Below are positions 8,629-17,888 of a stretch of DNA of 64,000 nucleotides, in pieces. The DNA is taken from NCBI RefSeq assembly GCF_009184865.1, contig NZ_CP045096.1, forward strand, positions 5,456,001-5,520,000. Direction: 5' to 3'. Source of the stretch: Streptomyces phaeolivaceus. Its GTDB lineage: Bacteria > Actinomycetota > Actinomycetes > Streptomycetales > Streptomycetaceae. The notes under the pieces were generated by a model that saw only the letters and a program-made list of their open reading frames with translations, was not told the DNA's origin and made no database searches. Numbering within the stretch: position 1 is the stretch's first letter; each line of letters begins with the position of its first letter. A program made the position numbers and the translations under genes.

Positions 8629-10234
8629 GCGGTCGCGCGTCACCGATCCACGAGGTCAGGTCGTCACCGGTGGCAATCCGCCAGCCGGTGTGCCGGGCGT
8701 CCAGCGCCTCCTGCGCAGCGCGCGGGTCGACGGCCCGGTCGGAGGCGATCACCACCAGATTGCCGCCCACCGGGGTGGCGTCCGGATCGGGGCCGAGGCC
8801 GAGGTCGACGGGCGCGCCGACGAGGGCGACATGCTCGAACGTCTCGCCGAGGGTGGCCACTTCGGCACGGGCGAAGTCCAGCCCACCGTGGTCGATGAGG
8901 TTGGCGACGTACACCCCGTCCTCGTCGAGCACCCGCCGTACGTCCGTCATCGCCTCCGCGGTGGTGAGGTGCCATGGCACGCTGACGCCCCCGAAGGCGT
9001 CGCCGACGACGAGGTCCCGGCTGTCGTCGTCCAGCCGCCGCAGTCCGAGCCTGCCGTCCTCGACGCGTACGTCGATCCCGGCCTCCGAGGTCAGACCGAG
9101 CCGCTCACGGTCGATGCGTACGACCCCGCCGTCGATCTCGGACACGAGGCTCCGTGTCCCGGGCCGGGTGGCGGCGAGATAGCGGGGGAGGGTGAGTCCG
9201 CCGCCGCCCACATGGTGGGCGTCGAGGGATTCGCCTTCGGGGAAGGCGGTGTCGACCACCGAGGCGATGGCGCGTATGTACGTGAACTCCAGGAACGTCG
9301 GGTCGTCGAGGTCGACGTAGGAGTGCCACAGGCCGTCCAGGACGAGCGTACGGCCGCTCTTCCGGTCGGGGTCGGTGACGATCCGTGCGCAGTGGTACCT
9401 GGTCTCCGCGTCACAGGCGCCGGGCGCGACCACGGTGCCGAGGCCCCCGGCGACGACGACCAGGGCCAGGGCGGGGGTGCCGCGCCAGCCCCGGGTGCGC
9501 CACTCGACCAGCGCCGAGCCGGCCACCAGCAGTGCGCCGAGGCCGATCAGGATGCCGCTGACCGGCAGTCGCGACACCAGGACGAAGCCGGTGAGGACGG
9601 TGCCGACGATGGCGCCGGCGGTGCCGACACCGGACAGCCGGCCGACCACCGTCCCGGTCTCGGCGAGGCTGGTGAGCCGTAGCTTCGTCACGATCGGCGT
9701 CACCGCGGAGAGCAGCGCGCCCGGCACGAGAATGGTCAGCGACGCGATCAGCAGCAGCAACGCCGGCGCCCACTCCGCGCTGGTGCGCAGCACGGCGGGG
9801 GTGAGCGCCACCACCGCCCCCGACACCCCGAGCGAGGGGCCCAGAAGCCGCCGAGGATCGACCTGGTCGGCGACCCGACCACCGAGCCACGACCCCACGG
9901 CGATCGCCGTGAGCGCGATCCCGATCACCATCGTGCTGGTCTCCAGCGTGAGCCCCAAATACGGAGCCAACAGCCGCAGAGCCACAATCTCGACCACCAA
10001 CACCGCGGCCGACGCCCCGAACACCAACACACCAGCACCCCGAGCCCCCAGCCCGCGCACCCGCGACTCGCTCGCGGATGCGGATGCGGATGCAGATGCG
10101 GATGCAGATGCGGATGCAGATGCGGAGTCCGGTGCGGATTCAGGCACGGAATCGGGCGCGGAATCAGGCGCGGAATCAGGCGCGGATTCGGGCGCGGAAT
10201 CAGGCGGGAACGACGATCCACTCACGCCGGTCAT
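8570..10234 (-). CDS. Fused membrane transporter-like domain and spermidine-synthase-like domain
   Basis: A 554-residue protein. The ATG at 10234 (MTGVSGSSF) is chosen because GGGAGGGG lies about 9 nt upstream. Layout: a low-complexity N-terminus of Pro-Asp-Ser-Ala and Ser-Ala repeats (residues about 8-55), six to eight hydrophobic helices (GVLVFGASAAVLVVEIVALR onward), then a soluble spermidine-synthase fold with AHHVGGGGLTLPRYLA, SEIDGGVV and VVGDAFGGVSVPWHL. The GGGG loop stands where polyamine synthases bind decarboxylated SAM. Such membrane-synthase fusions are widespread in bacteria, and the substrate is generally not established. The gene is convergent with the broken metallopeptidase gene. 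Confidence 0.85.
   Translation of the reverse strand: MTGVSGSSFPPDSAPESAPDSAPDSAPDSVPESAPDSASASASASASASASASASESRVRGLGARGAGVLVFGASAAVLVVEIVALRLLAPYLGLTLETSTMVIGIALTAIAVGSWLGGRVADQVDPRRLLGPSLGVSGAVVALTPAVLRTSAEWAPALLLLIASLTILVPGALLSAVTPIVTKLRLTSLAETGTVVGRLSGVGTAGAIVGTVLTGFVLVSRLPVSGILIGLGALLVAGSALVEWRTRGWRGTPALALVVVAGGLGTVVAPGACDAETRYHCARIVTDPDRKSGRTLVLDGLWHSYVDLDDPTFLEFTYIRAIASVVDTAFPEGESLDAHHVGGGGLTLPRYLAATRPGTRSLVSEIDGGVVRIDRERLGLTSEAGIDVRVEDGRLGLRRLDDDSRDLVVGDAFGGVSVPWHLTTAEAMTDVRRVLDEDGVYVANLIDHGGLDFARAEVATLGETFEHVALVGAPVDLGLGPDPDATPVGGNLVVIASDRAVDPRAAQEALDARHTGWRIATGDDLTSWIGDARPLTDDYAPVDQLLQPSTTRR
10075..10206. repeat. Hexanucleotide tandem repeats encoding a Ser-Ala / Pro-Asp-Ser N-terminal tail
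   Basis: The first half is GCGGAT/GCAGAT hexamers (Ser-Ala coding on the minus strand). The second half is a looser 12-bp pattern of GGCGCGGAATCA type. Units are multiples of three, so slippage would change tail length without breaking the frame. Confidence 0.85.
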
Positions 10235-10310
10235 CCTCGCACGCCCCTCCCGTGGGATCACCGCCAAGGACTACGTCGGATACTTCATGAACAGGTATGG
10301 AGAGGAACCC

Positions 10311-10478
10311 GTGTTCGCCCAGCGGCGCGGCGAGAAAACCGGCCCGACGGCCCGACGGCCCGACTGCCCGACGGACGCGATGATCACTGTTGCCGACCTG
10401 GTCGTCAACCGCGAGGAAGCGACACGGCTGTCCTCCTGCCTCGCGGCCTCCCGCCCCCTACGGCAGGGACGGACCTGA
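10311..10478 (+). CDS. Possible 55-residue orphan protein
   Basis: A short frame from a GTG at 10311, with GGAGAGG about 5 nt upstream, reaches a TGA at 10478 and overlaps the end of the convergent mcrC-like gene by 21 bp. The C-terminal part (MITVADLVVNREEATRLSSC) looks like a helix, but there is no family match and the N-terminus comes from a GGCCCGACG repeat. It could be the tail of a lost gene. Supported mainly by the ribosome site. Confidence 0.25.
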   Translation: MFAQRRGEKTGPTARRPDCPTDAMITVADLVVNREEATRLSSCLAASRPLRQGRT

Positions 10479-11750
10479 CCCCTCCGGTGCGGTGGCGAAG
10501 TCGGCGATCGCCTTCCGTAGGGGGCCGGCGGCGTTCGCCGGCGTGCCGAGGGTGTCGAGGCCCAGCACCCTGATGATGCCGAGTCGGCCTCGCGGTCCCT
10601 CGACCCGCAGGTCGCGCTGGGTGGGTGAACCGCCGGGAGCGGGATGGACCACGAGCGCGAGCGCGTCCGCCGGGTCCGTGTACCCGGCGATATAGGTGAG
10701 GAGTTGGTGCCGGTCGGCGGAGGAGACGTTCTTCGTCACATAGCTCTTGTACTTCGCGTCCACGGCGAGGAAGCGGGAATCGGCCGACCCCTCGCCCCGA
10801 GGGGGGAAGACCAGCAGCACATCGGGGTTGAACGGCGGGGTGTTGTCCTTCAGCCCTCCGTGGGTGCGGATGACCCCTTCTCCCGGTCGCGCGCCCCGCC
10901 CACCCAGAGCCGTGGCCGCGTCGACCGCCATCCGGCGGACGACGTTCTCCCACAGGACGTTCAGATTCAGCAGCAGACTCTTCGCTCCGAAGCCGTAGGG
11001 ATCCAGCAGATCCGTCACACCACCCCCGCCGAGAACCAGCCGTGCCCAGGCGTGAGCGGCTCTGTAGTGCGTGTTCAGGCGCGTGTACTGCCCTTGCGTC
11101 AGCATGGCCGTCGCGTCCAGGGGCCGGCGCGGGGAAGGGAACCGGGCCGCGGTGTCGAGCAGCCACCGGGTCTGTACCGGGTCGGTGGACCGCTGGGCGG
11201 CGACCGTGAGTGCGGCGCCGCACACCAGGTTCTCCCAGCCCCCGTCCTCGTACTCGAAGGTCTGAAGATGCAGCCGATCGACCGCGCCGTAGCACCGGGT
11301 CGCCTGCGCCTCGACATCGAGCCGGCCCCGCAGGACCGTGGCGACCCGCGGGCGGCGTACGTAGTCCCTGCGCAGGCCGCGGCGCAACAGCAGACGGCAC
11401 TCGTGCAGCAGGGCGGCGGGCACCAGCCCGGCGTATCCGTCCTTACCGAGGGGCCAGTTGCGCAGGGTCTCGTCGGGTTCGCGTCGGCCGTTGGCGTAGC
11501 AGAGCCAGTTGATCAGCTGTTTGCCGGGGATCGGGAACTTGGGGCGCAGGACGAGCCGTATCCGTTCGAGCTGGAGCACTCCCGTCGTCGCCCGCGCCTT
11601 GAGTACGTAGCCGTTGCCGACCTCGACGACTCCGACGGCCTTGACCGAACGGAGTCTGTCGAGGTCGTCTCCGTAGAGCCGGGAGCGGGGAACGGTGACG
11701 GACTCGTGCTCGCTGAGGATCACCTCGTGCCGGGCGGTCGTCCGGGCCAC
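10458..11750 (-). CDS. mcrC: McrC-like nuclease subunit of a type IV restriction system
   Basis: A 430-residue protein from a GTG at 11750, four bases after the McrB stop, so translation is probably coupled. The N-terminal half has the beta-rich McrC fold (VVEVGNGYVLKARATTGVLQL, then LVLRPKFPIPGKQLINWLCY). The C-terminal half holds a PD-(D/E)xK nuclease core, PDVLLV near residue 310 followed by AVDAKYK near 331-335. In McrBC systems McrC joins the McrB NTPase ring and cuts DNA carrying modified cytosine. The product probably restricts modified phage or plasmid DNA together with the gene upstream. Confidence 0.85.
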   Translation of the reverse strand: MARTTARHEVILSEHESVTVPRSRLYGDDLDRLRSVKAVGVVEVGNGYVLKARATTGVLQLERIRLVLRPKFPIPGKQLINWLCYANGRREPDETLRNWPLGKDGYAGLVPAALLHECRLLLRRGLRRDYVRRPRVATVLRGRLDVEAQATRCYGAVDRLHLQTFEYEDGGWENLVCGAALTVAAQRSTDPVQTRWLLDTAARFPSPRRPLDATAMLTQGQYTRLNTHYRAAHAWARLVLGGGGVTDLLDPYGFGAKSLLLNLNVLWENVVRRMAVDAATALGGRGARPGEGVIRTHGGLKDNTPPFNPDVLLVFPPRGEGSADSRFLAVDAKYKSYVTKNVSSADRHQLLTYIAGYTDPADALALVVHPAPGGSPTQRDLRVEGPRGRLGIIRVLGLDTLGTPANAAGPLRKAIADFATAPEGSGPSLP

Positions 11751-11754
11751 CCCG

Positions 11755-13980
11755 CTACTCTCCGTCCCAGCCGGTGGCCTCGACGTCGTCCGGAGGTCCC
11801 TCGCCCGCGGACCCGGTCCCCGCGAACTCGTCGGCCAGCATGCCCGGCAGGTCCTGTGGGTTGCTCTGCGCGACCCGACCCGTGCGCTCGTCCACCAGCT
11901 TGCCGAGCACCTCCCTCAGGAGGTCGGGCTGGCCCAGGCAGTAGTCCGCCACGAGGGGCACGATCTCGTGGTGGAAGGCATGGGAGAGTTGTTCGGCGGT
12001 GGCCAGCGGCCGGTCGTCGGCCAGCAGATACGCCTGCCCGAGCAGGTGATCCGGCCCGAAGCAGGCATCGAGCTTGGTGTTCAGGCCCTCCAGGAGGTCG
12101 GCGAGACCGAGTCCCTCCACTTCGCCGTCCAGCACATCGAGATCCGGCGGTACGTCGACGAAGGCGAACCTGCGGCGGATCGCCGCGTCGATGTGTCCCA
12201 CACTGCGGTCGGCGGAGTTCATGGTGCCGATGATGCGGACGTTCCGCGGCACGGTCTGTTGCCGGCCGCTGGTGGGCAGGGTGATGGAGACGGAACCTCG
12301 CTTGTCGAGTTCCAGCAGGGTGATCAACTCGCCGAGGATGCGGGGCAGATCACCTCGGTTGATCTCGTCCACGACGATCAGGAACGTCTCGTCGGGCGCC
12401 TTCTCGGCCGCCGCGCAGACCCGGCGGAACAACCCGTCCGTCAGCGTCAGGTTGAGCCCTGCCCCGGCCTTCGCCAGGTCCGGCTTGAACCCCTCGACGA
12501 AGTCCTCGTACCCGTAGGACGGATGGAAGGTCACCATGGTGAGGCGCGCGGCCTTCGATTCCTTGCCCCCGGGCCCATCCGGCGACTTCGGTTCCTTCTC
12601 CTCGGGCACATGCGACAACTCGGCCAGTGCCGACGCCCGTTCCCGCGAAGGCGCGTCGATCAGATCACCGCGGCCCGCCAGCGCGAGGGCCACGCTGAGA
12701 GCGAGCCGTGTCTTGCCGGTGCCCGGCGGGCCCTGGAGGACGACCTGTCCCTTGTGGTCGAGCAGGTCCCGGACCCTGCGTACGGCGTCGGGAAGTTCGG
12801 TGTCCGGTGCGACCTCCGGCCGTACGGACTCGGCCGGCGCCGCGCCACGCCCGTTCCGGATCTCCCTCCACAGTGCCGCGGGAACCTTGGCGAGGGTTTG
12901 CTGCCAGGCGTGCCGCGGCGAGTCGAAGAGCTGGGCGTATGACGTGTCCCAGTCCACTCCCGCGGTGTGCCGGTGCTTCTCCGCGCCCGAGTCGTAGGAG
13001 TAGCCCTCGGCGATCCGGCCCACGGCCAGCACCTCGGACTTGCCCCGATTGGCGACGATCACATCGCCGGGTTCGAGGTCGCGGAAAGCGAGCATCTGGC
13101 GGGCGAGCCGCAGGTTCCCACCCGCGCTGCCGGGCCAGTACTTGTTCAGTGCTTCCTTGAGTTCCTGGTCGCTCTCGAACTGGCCGAGGCTGCCGACCTC
13201 GTCCCAGCCGATCCGGATGCGACGGTTCGCGAGACAGTCGTCCCAGAGACTGGCACGCTCGCCCGGCGCGATCTTCCAGATCACCCGGTCCTTGGGCCGT
13301 GGATCATGGAAGGTGTACAGGAACTCCATCACTTCATGCGGAAGCCACCCGTCGAACTCCGGCACCTTCCGGACGAGCGCGAGCAGTTCACGGTTGGCCC
13401 GCCAGGTTCGTGTGCCCGAGGAGAGCTGGTGCGGTCGGCCACCCAGCAGCGCCGTGAAGTGCCGGACGTGCGCCGCGGAGAAGATCGGCAGAAAGACGCC
13501 GGGGAAATAGACCGCCAGCGCCTTCGTGGTCAGCGCCTGGCCGTACGACAGCAACTCCAGCTCGTCGATACGGTCGTACTCGCCGTCGGCCGCCGCGTGG
13601 AAGGCAGCCACGAACTCGGCGCGCACTCTCGTCCACGCCTCGTGCACCCGGAGTCCCCGCAGCGCGCTGGGCACCACCCGCCACTCGCCCGTCCGGTGCT
13701 GGTACACGATGTGCTTCGCCGCGCTGCCACCGCGGATGCTGCCTATGGTGTCGGTGCCGTACTCCAGCAGACGGCAGAAGGAGTACGCCGGGCTCCGATG
13801 GGCCGCCGGCCCCAAGGCGTATCGCTCCAGGGCCAGTTCGGCCCAGCTCTCCAGCGGGAATTCCCTCACCACCCGGAGCCGCTCCTCCTCGGCCCGGCGT
13901 GCGGCTTCCGCAACCGACACCCGATCGAAGACCGCCGAACGATCCGCGAGGCCGTCCCGAAAATCCCCACTCTCAGCCAT
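11755..13980 (-). CDS. mcrB: McrB-like AAA+ NTPase with an EVE/PUA-like DNA-reading domain
   Basis: A 741-residue protein; the ATG at 13980 (MAESGDFRDG) has GGAAGAA about 11 nt upstream. Order: an N-terminal helical region (1-230, with AYSFCRLLEYGTDTIGS), an EVE/PUA-like domain (about 232-345: VIWKIAPGE, IRIGWDEVG, LEPGDVIVANRG, VLAVGRI) that in relatives reads modified bases, then the McrB AAA+ motor. The motor shows Walker A GPPGTGKT (about 417-424), Walker B with the family signature FLIVVDEINRGDLPRILGEL near 537, and the sensor IGTMNSADRSVGHIDAAIRR. It uses GTP or ATP to drive McrC. An insertion rich in Glu and Lys (EEKEPKSPDGPGGKESK) follows Walker A. Divergent from the membrane gene at 14205. 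Confidence 0.9.
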   Translation of the reverse strand: MAESGDFRDGLADRSAVFDRVSVAEAARRAEEERLRVVREFPLESWAELALERYALGPAAHRSPAYSFCRLLEYGTDTIGSIRGGSAAKHIVYQHRTGEWRVVPSALRGLRVHEAWTRVRAEFVAAFHAAADGEYDRIDELELLSYGQALTTKALAVYFPGVFLPIFSAAHVRHFTALLGGRPHQLSSGTRTWRANRELLALVRKVPEFDGWLPHEVMEFLYTFHDPRPKDRVIWKIAPGERASLWDDCLANRRIRIGWDEVGSLGQFESDQELKEALNKYWPGSAGGNLRLARQMLAFRDLEPGDVIVANRGKSEVLAVGRIAEGYSYDSGAEKHRHTAGVDWDTSYAQLFDSPRHAWQQTLAKVPAALWREIRNGRGAAPAESVRPEVAPDTELPDAVRRVRDLLDHKGQVVLQGPPGTGKTRLALSVALALAGRGDLIDAPSRERASALAELSHVPEEKEPKSPDGPGGKESKAARLTMVTFHPSYGYEDFVEGFKPDLAKAGAGLNLTLTDGLFRRVCAAAEKAPDETFLIVVDEINRGDLPRILGELITLLELDKRGSVSITLPTSGRQQTVPRNVRIIGTMNSADRSVGHIDAAIRRRFAFVDVPPDLDVLDGEVEGLGLADLLEGLNTKLDACFGPDHLLGQAYLLADDRPLATAEQLSHAFHHEIVPLVADYCLGQPDLLREVLGKLVDERTGRVAQSNPQDLPGMLADEFAGTGSAGEGPPDDVEATGWDGE

Positions 13981-13993
13981 GGGCACATTCTTC

Positions 13994-14031
13994 CGCACAC
14001 ACGCACACGCACCCGCACCCGCACCCGCGCA
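13994..14031. repeat. CA-rich microsatellite directly upstream of mcrB
   Basis: Runs of CACACGCACACGCACCCG with 6-bp periodicity sit 14-51 bp before the McrB ATG, where promoter or leader elements should be. A change in repeat number would alter spacing without touching the coding sequence. Confidence 0.6.
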
Positions 14032-14204
14032 CGAGCGGGGCCGGCCGGGCTTGACCGTGCCCTCGTAGCGGCGCTGGCCTGGCCACCGACTTCGCCCGCG
14101 ACCAGCGGACCCGCCGTCGTCGGTCGGCCATGGACAGGGAATCGCCGAGGGCCGCGCGGCCACGGCAACGCCCTTCGCCGTGTTCCTGAGGCGTACGCAG
14201 TAGT

Positions 14205-14726
14205 GTGGCGACGGTCATACCTGATCGCGTGTCACATGTGATGGCAGGTCACGGTCCCATGGCCATGGGAAAGATCGTGACCCGACGGGTACTTCTCGGT
14301 GTTCTGGTTCTCGCATGCCTGGGTCATGTGTGGGCGTATTTCGCGCCCGAACTCTGGTACGAGACTTCTCCTCACATCGGCCGGCCCTGGCAGCCTCGCC
14401 TCGGTCCGTACAACGAGCACCTGGTCAAGGACATGTCCGCGTTGTACATGGCCCTTTTGGCCGTGACAGCCGCGGCCTGGCGCTTTGCCGACAGCGACCG
14501 GTACGTCATCACGGTCGGTGCGGGTTGGCTCGTCTTCTGCGTCTTCCATTCGCTCTACCACGTGCAGCACCTGAGCATGTTCGGCTCGGGTGAACGCTTC
14601 GCGCTCGTGGGCCTGCTTTCTTCATCGACGCTGGTCTCCGCGGCGCTGCTGGCCCCGTCGCCCACCGGGAAGGCGGGGCGCGTTCCGGGACGAGAGATGT
14701 GGCGAGAGATGTGGCGAGAGATGTGA
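14205..14726 (+). CDS. Hypothetical four-helix membrane protein with a repeat-encoded tail
   Basis: The longest frame starts at a GTG at 14205 (173 residues); ATGs at 14241 or 14259 are equally plausible, since no start has a strong ribosome site. Hydrophobic segments: VLLGVLVLACLGHVWAYF, LYMALLAVTAAAWRFA, VGAGWLVFCVFHSLYHVQHL and FALVGLLSSSTLVSAALLA. The His-rich third helix (FHSLYHVQHL) is notable and could bind metal or haem. The C-terminus REMWREMWREM is encoded by 12-bp tandem repeats, and the stop codon lies inside the third repeat. Family not recognised. Divergent from mcrB. Confidence 0.65.
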   Translation: MATVIPDRVSHVMAGHGPMAMGKIVTRRVLLGVLVLACLGHVWAYFAPELWYETSPHIGRPWQPRLGPYNEHLVKDMSALYMALLAVTAAAWRFADSDRYVITVGAGWLVFCVFHSLYHVQHLSMFGSGERFALVGLLSSSTLVSAALLAPSPTGKAGRVPGREMWREMWREM

Positions 14727-14745
14727 CGAGAGATGTGACGAGAGA
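14691..14745 (+). repeat. 12-bp tandem repeat carrying a stop codon
   Basis: About four and a half copies of CGAGAGATGTGG or CGAGAGATGTGA. The first copies are in frame and encode R-E-M-W; the G-to-A variant creates the TGA that ends the gene at 14726. Copies continue past the stop. Confidence 0.85.
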
Positions 14746-14871
14746 CGTTCCGTCTGGGACGAAACGCCACTAACGGGCGGCCGATCAGCCCGGATGGGTC
14801 GGCGAACCCCCTCCCTGTGCGAGGGCGTTGGCTCGCAGACGGGCCAACTGCCCCTGCTCTCACGGGTTTTG

Positions 14872-14910
14872 TTGTGCGAAAGGGGCCGAAGTTGTGCGAA
14901 TGCTGTGCGA
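14872..14910 (+). repeat. Three TTGTGCGA direct repeats before the hydrolase gene
   Basis: TTGTGCGA occurs at 14872-14879 and 14892-14899, with a one-mismatch copy CTGTGCGA at 14903-14910 (spacings 20 and 11 bp). They lie about 100-135 bp upstream of the GTG at 15008 and could be a regulator site. No specific protein is implied. Confidence 0.35.
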
Positions 14911-15007
14911 GGAGGTGACAGGGTGACCGGATGTGTTGCATCTGGTGTGTCGGGGGAGCCCGGGACCCGTGGGGTTCCCGGGGCACTGACCATGAGGAGG
15001 AACAGAA

Positions 15008-17845
15008 GTGATCCGTGTCTCGCGCGTGACGGCCGCTCTGGCAGCGGCCCTCGCGCTGGCGCTGGCGTCGCCGGGGGCGGCCCGGTCGGCACCGGAACCG
15101 GACCCCGGGCCGCTGTCCGCTCCGGCATCCGCTCCGGCATCCGCTCCCGCGTCCACGCGGCTTCCCGAGGGCTGGCGGACCACCGGGTCCGGGAAGTCGG
15201 CAGAGCTGGTGTGGCGCTCGCCCGAGCAGGTGCCGGTGGGCGATGCCCAGGTCGAATTCCGCAGCGGGGAACGCCTGTTGGGCATTCCCAGACCCGCCGC
15301 CGACGGGCACACCTTCCGGCTGCCGCTCGACGGGGTACGCCTCGGAAGGACGGACGATCTGCGGGTCGAGGCCGCGGGGCGCCGTCTGGACGCGGCCGGA
15401 GCGAACGCCGCGGCCCGTGAGCGCCGCCGACTCGACGACTCATCGAGCCCGTCGAGTCCGTCGCGCCTGCCCCGGGCCACGACCGTGGCCAAGGTCGACC
15501 CCGGTGCGGCCGGCTCGTTCCGTACGACCAGCGGTGAGTACTCCCTGCCTCCGGTCCAACTGCCCGGCTACGACACCGAGGTGGAGATGAAGGCCGTGGT
15601 GGTCGCACCGGAGGGCGCCAAGGGCGACCGGCCACTGGCGCTGTTCCTCCACGGGCGCCACGTCACCTGCTTCCAGGGCGACGACGTGACCCTCGAATGG
15701 CCCTGCCCGGCCGGCTACGAGCCGGTGCCGAGCTACCGCGGATACCTGCACGACCAGCAACTCCTGGCCTCCCAGGGCTATGTGACGGTCTCGATATCGG
15801 CCAACTCCGTCAACGCCCAGGACTGGCAGGCCGACGACGCCGGCGCCCAGGCCCGCTCCTCGTTGATACGGCTGCACCTGGCCCACTGGGCGGACTGGGC
15901 CGCCGACCCGTCCACGGCCCCCGATGTCGTACGCCGGGCACCCCGCGCCGACCTCGGCCGGGTGCTGCTGGTGGGCCACTCCCGTGGCGGCGAGGGCGCC
16001 GACAGGGCCGCGCTGGACAGCCTCACCCCGCCGCCCGCCGACCAGGACGGCTACCACGGCAAGACCCGCTGGACGATACGCGGGACCGTCCTCATAGGCC
16101 CCACGATCTTCGGCCAGAACCCCGCCCCCGACGTGCCGTCGGTGACCATCCTGCCGGGCTGCGACGGAGACGTCATCGACCTCCAGGGCGAGTACTACGT
16201 CGACGGCACCCGTGGCGTCAGCCGCGGCAAGGCCCTGCACAGCGCGGTCTACATGACGGGCGCCAACCACAACTACTTCAACAGCGAGTGGACCCCCGGT
16301 CAGGCCACGGCACCGGCCAACGACGACTTCCTGTACGGCGGCGACGAGCACGACCCCCTCTGCTCACCCGACACCGCCACCCGGCTCACGGCCGAGCAGC
16401 AGCAGAAGGCGGGCTCGACGTACATAGCCGCCGCGGCCCGGCTGTTCGTCGCCGGCGACGACCGGACCCGCCCGCTGCTCGACGGCTCCCCGGTACGCGC
16501 CGCCTCCGCAGGCCCGGCCCGCGTCCTCACCCACGCCGTCGGCGCCGCCCGCGCGGGCGCGTTCCTGCCCACCTCCTCCGCCACGATCACCGGCGGCAGG
16601 CTGTGCGCCCAGGTGGACCCGGACCCGAACGTCTCCTGCCTGGACCCCTCCCTCACCACCGCCTCCCCGCACTTCACCCAGTGGCGGAGGGCGGTCCCCG
16701 GCAAGGAACCGGACCGGTACGCGCTGGCCATGACCTGGAGCCGCCCCGGCACCGCCACGGATCTGAGCCCCGCCCGCCCGGTCTCCCTGCCCGGCGCGAC
16801 CTCGCTGAGCCTGCGCGTGATCGTGCCGCCGAACACCACCGGCACCGAGCTGGACGTCGCCCTCACCGACACCTCCGGCAAGCGGGCGGACCTCGGCCGG
16901 GTCCGCGTCGACGGCGTGCCGGGCACCTCCCGCACCTCCTCCTACTGGGCACGCGAGGTCCGCGTACCCCTGTCCGACGCCACCCGGGAGCGCATCGACC
17001 TGGCCCACGTCAAAACCCTCCACCTCACCCCGCGCACCGACTCCGGCACGGCATGGCTGATGGACGCCTACGGCTGGCGCCCCGGCACCCCCGCCGTCGA
17101 GCCCGCGAAGCCGGCACGCGTGGACGTCGGCCGTCTGACCGTCGAGGAGGGCGACTCCGGCTCGCGCACCTACCAGGTGCCGGTACGGGTGTCGGGGTCG
17201 GGCAGCGGCGAGGTCCGGCTGTTCGTGGACGAGCCGGGCGGTGACTTCCCCGTCGTACGCACGGTGAAGGTGCGAGCGGGCACGCGCGTCGACGTACCGG
17301 TGACGGTCGAGGGCAACACCCGCTACGGCGCCGACGCGGACCACCGGGTGGCCGTCAAGGCGGTACGCGGCGCGGTGGTCGGCTCCTACCTGGGCGGCGT
17401 CACCGCGCAGAACGACGACCCCCAGCCCACGGTGACCATGACACCGGTCGCGGACCAGGTCACCGAGGGGCAACCGCTGGTCTGGCGGATCGCCCTCTCC
17501 GCCGCCGCCGACGTGGCCACATGGACGGACCTGGAGGTGCTCCCCGTACCCACCGGCACCGGCCCCGAACTCTCCACCACGGACGTCCCCGCGACCTGGC
17601 TGGACGAGCACTTCGGCGCCTCACCGGACCCCGAACGCCCCCTGTCCGCGGTCCTCCCGGACGGCACACTGCTCATGTCCGAAGTACCCGCGGGCGCCCT
17701 GAGCATCGACCTGCCCGTACCCACCGTCACCGACCAACGACCCGAGGCCCCGGAGTCCCTACGACTCCGCCTCTGGACCTACGCCCCAGACGGGGAGGCG
17801 GTCGAGGGCCCGCAGTTCACCGGCACGGTACGCGACGCCCCCTAG
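15008..17845 (+). CDS. Large secreted alpha/beta hydrolase with Calx-beta-like C-terminal domains
   Basis: A 945-residue protein from a GTG at 15008 with GAGGAGGAACA upstream. An N-terminal signal peptide (VTAALAAALALALASPGAA) marks it as exported. A linker and a small beta domain (to about 160) precede the hydrolase domain, which has an oxyanion-region motif ALFLHGRHVTC, the nucleophile elbow LLVGHSRGGEG (Ser about 325) and TGANHNYFNSEW, a likely region for the catalytic histidine. The C-terminal 250 residues contain two Calx-beta-like strands (LTVEEGDSGSRTYQVPV and VADQVTEGQPLVWRIAL). Family: extracellular esterase/lipase-like hydrolases of Streptomyces; the substrate is not determinable. 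A hairpin terminator follows at 17889. Confidence 0.85.
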   Translation: MIRVSRVTAALAAALALALASPGAARSAPEPDPGPLSAPASAPASAPASTRLPEGWRTTGSGKSAELVWRSPEQVPVGDAQVEFRSGERLLGIPRPAADGHTFRLPLDGVRLGRTDDLRVEAAGRRLDAAGANAAARERRRLDDSSSPSSPSRLPRATTVAKVDPGAAGSFRTTSGEYSLPPVQLPGYDTEVEMKAVVVAPEGAKGDRPLALFLHGRHVTCFQGDDVTLEWPCPAGYEPVPSYRGYLHDQQLLASQGYVTVSISANSVNAQDWQADDAGAQARSSLIRLHLAHWADWAADPSTAPDVVRRAPRADLGRVLLVGHSRGGEGADRAALDSLTPPPADQDGYHGKTRWTIRGTVLIGPTIFGQNPAPDVPSVTILPGCDGDVIDLQGEYYVDGTRGVSRGKALHSAVYMTGANHNYFNSEWTPGQATAPANDDFLYGGDEHDPLCSPDTATRLTAEQQQKAGSTYIAAAARLFVAGDDRTRPLLDGSPVRAASAGPARVLTHAVGAARAGAFLPTSSATITGGRLCAQVDPDPNVSCLDPSLTTASPHFTQWRRAVPGKEPDRYALAMTWSRPGTATDLSPARPVSLPGATSLSLRVIVPPNTTGTELDVALTDTSGKRADLGRVRVDGVPGTSRTSSYWAREVRVPLSDATRERIDLAHVKTLHLTPRTDSGTAWLMDAYGWRPGTPAVEPAKPARVDVGRLTVEEGDSGSRTYQVPVRVSGSGSGEVRLFVDEPGGDFPVVRTVKVRAGTRVDVPVTVEGNTRYGADADHRVAVKAVRGAVVGSYLGGVTAQNDDPQPTVTMTPVADQVTEGQPLVWRIALSAAADVATWTDLEVLPVPTGTGPELSTTDVPATWLDEHFGASPDPERPLSAVLPDGTLLMSEVPAGALSIDLPVPTVTDQRPEAPESLRLRLWTYAPDGEAVEGPQFTGTVRDAP

Positions 17846-17888
17846 CGGACCACCCGCACCGTACGAGGCTCCGGTCCGGACAACAAAG

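Noticed and set aside
10075..10206. A CRISPR-like array
   Set aside because: Units are contiguous 6- and 12-bp repeats without spacers, and they code for a Ser-Ala / Pro-Asp-Ser tail.
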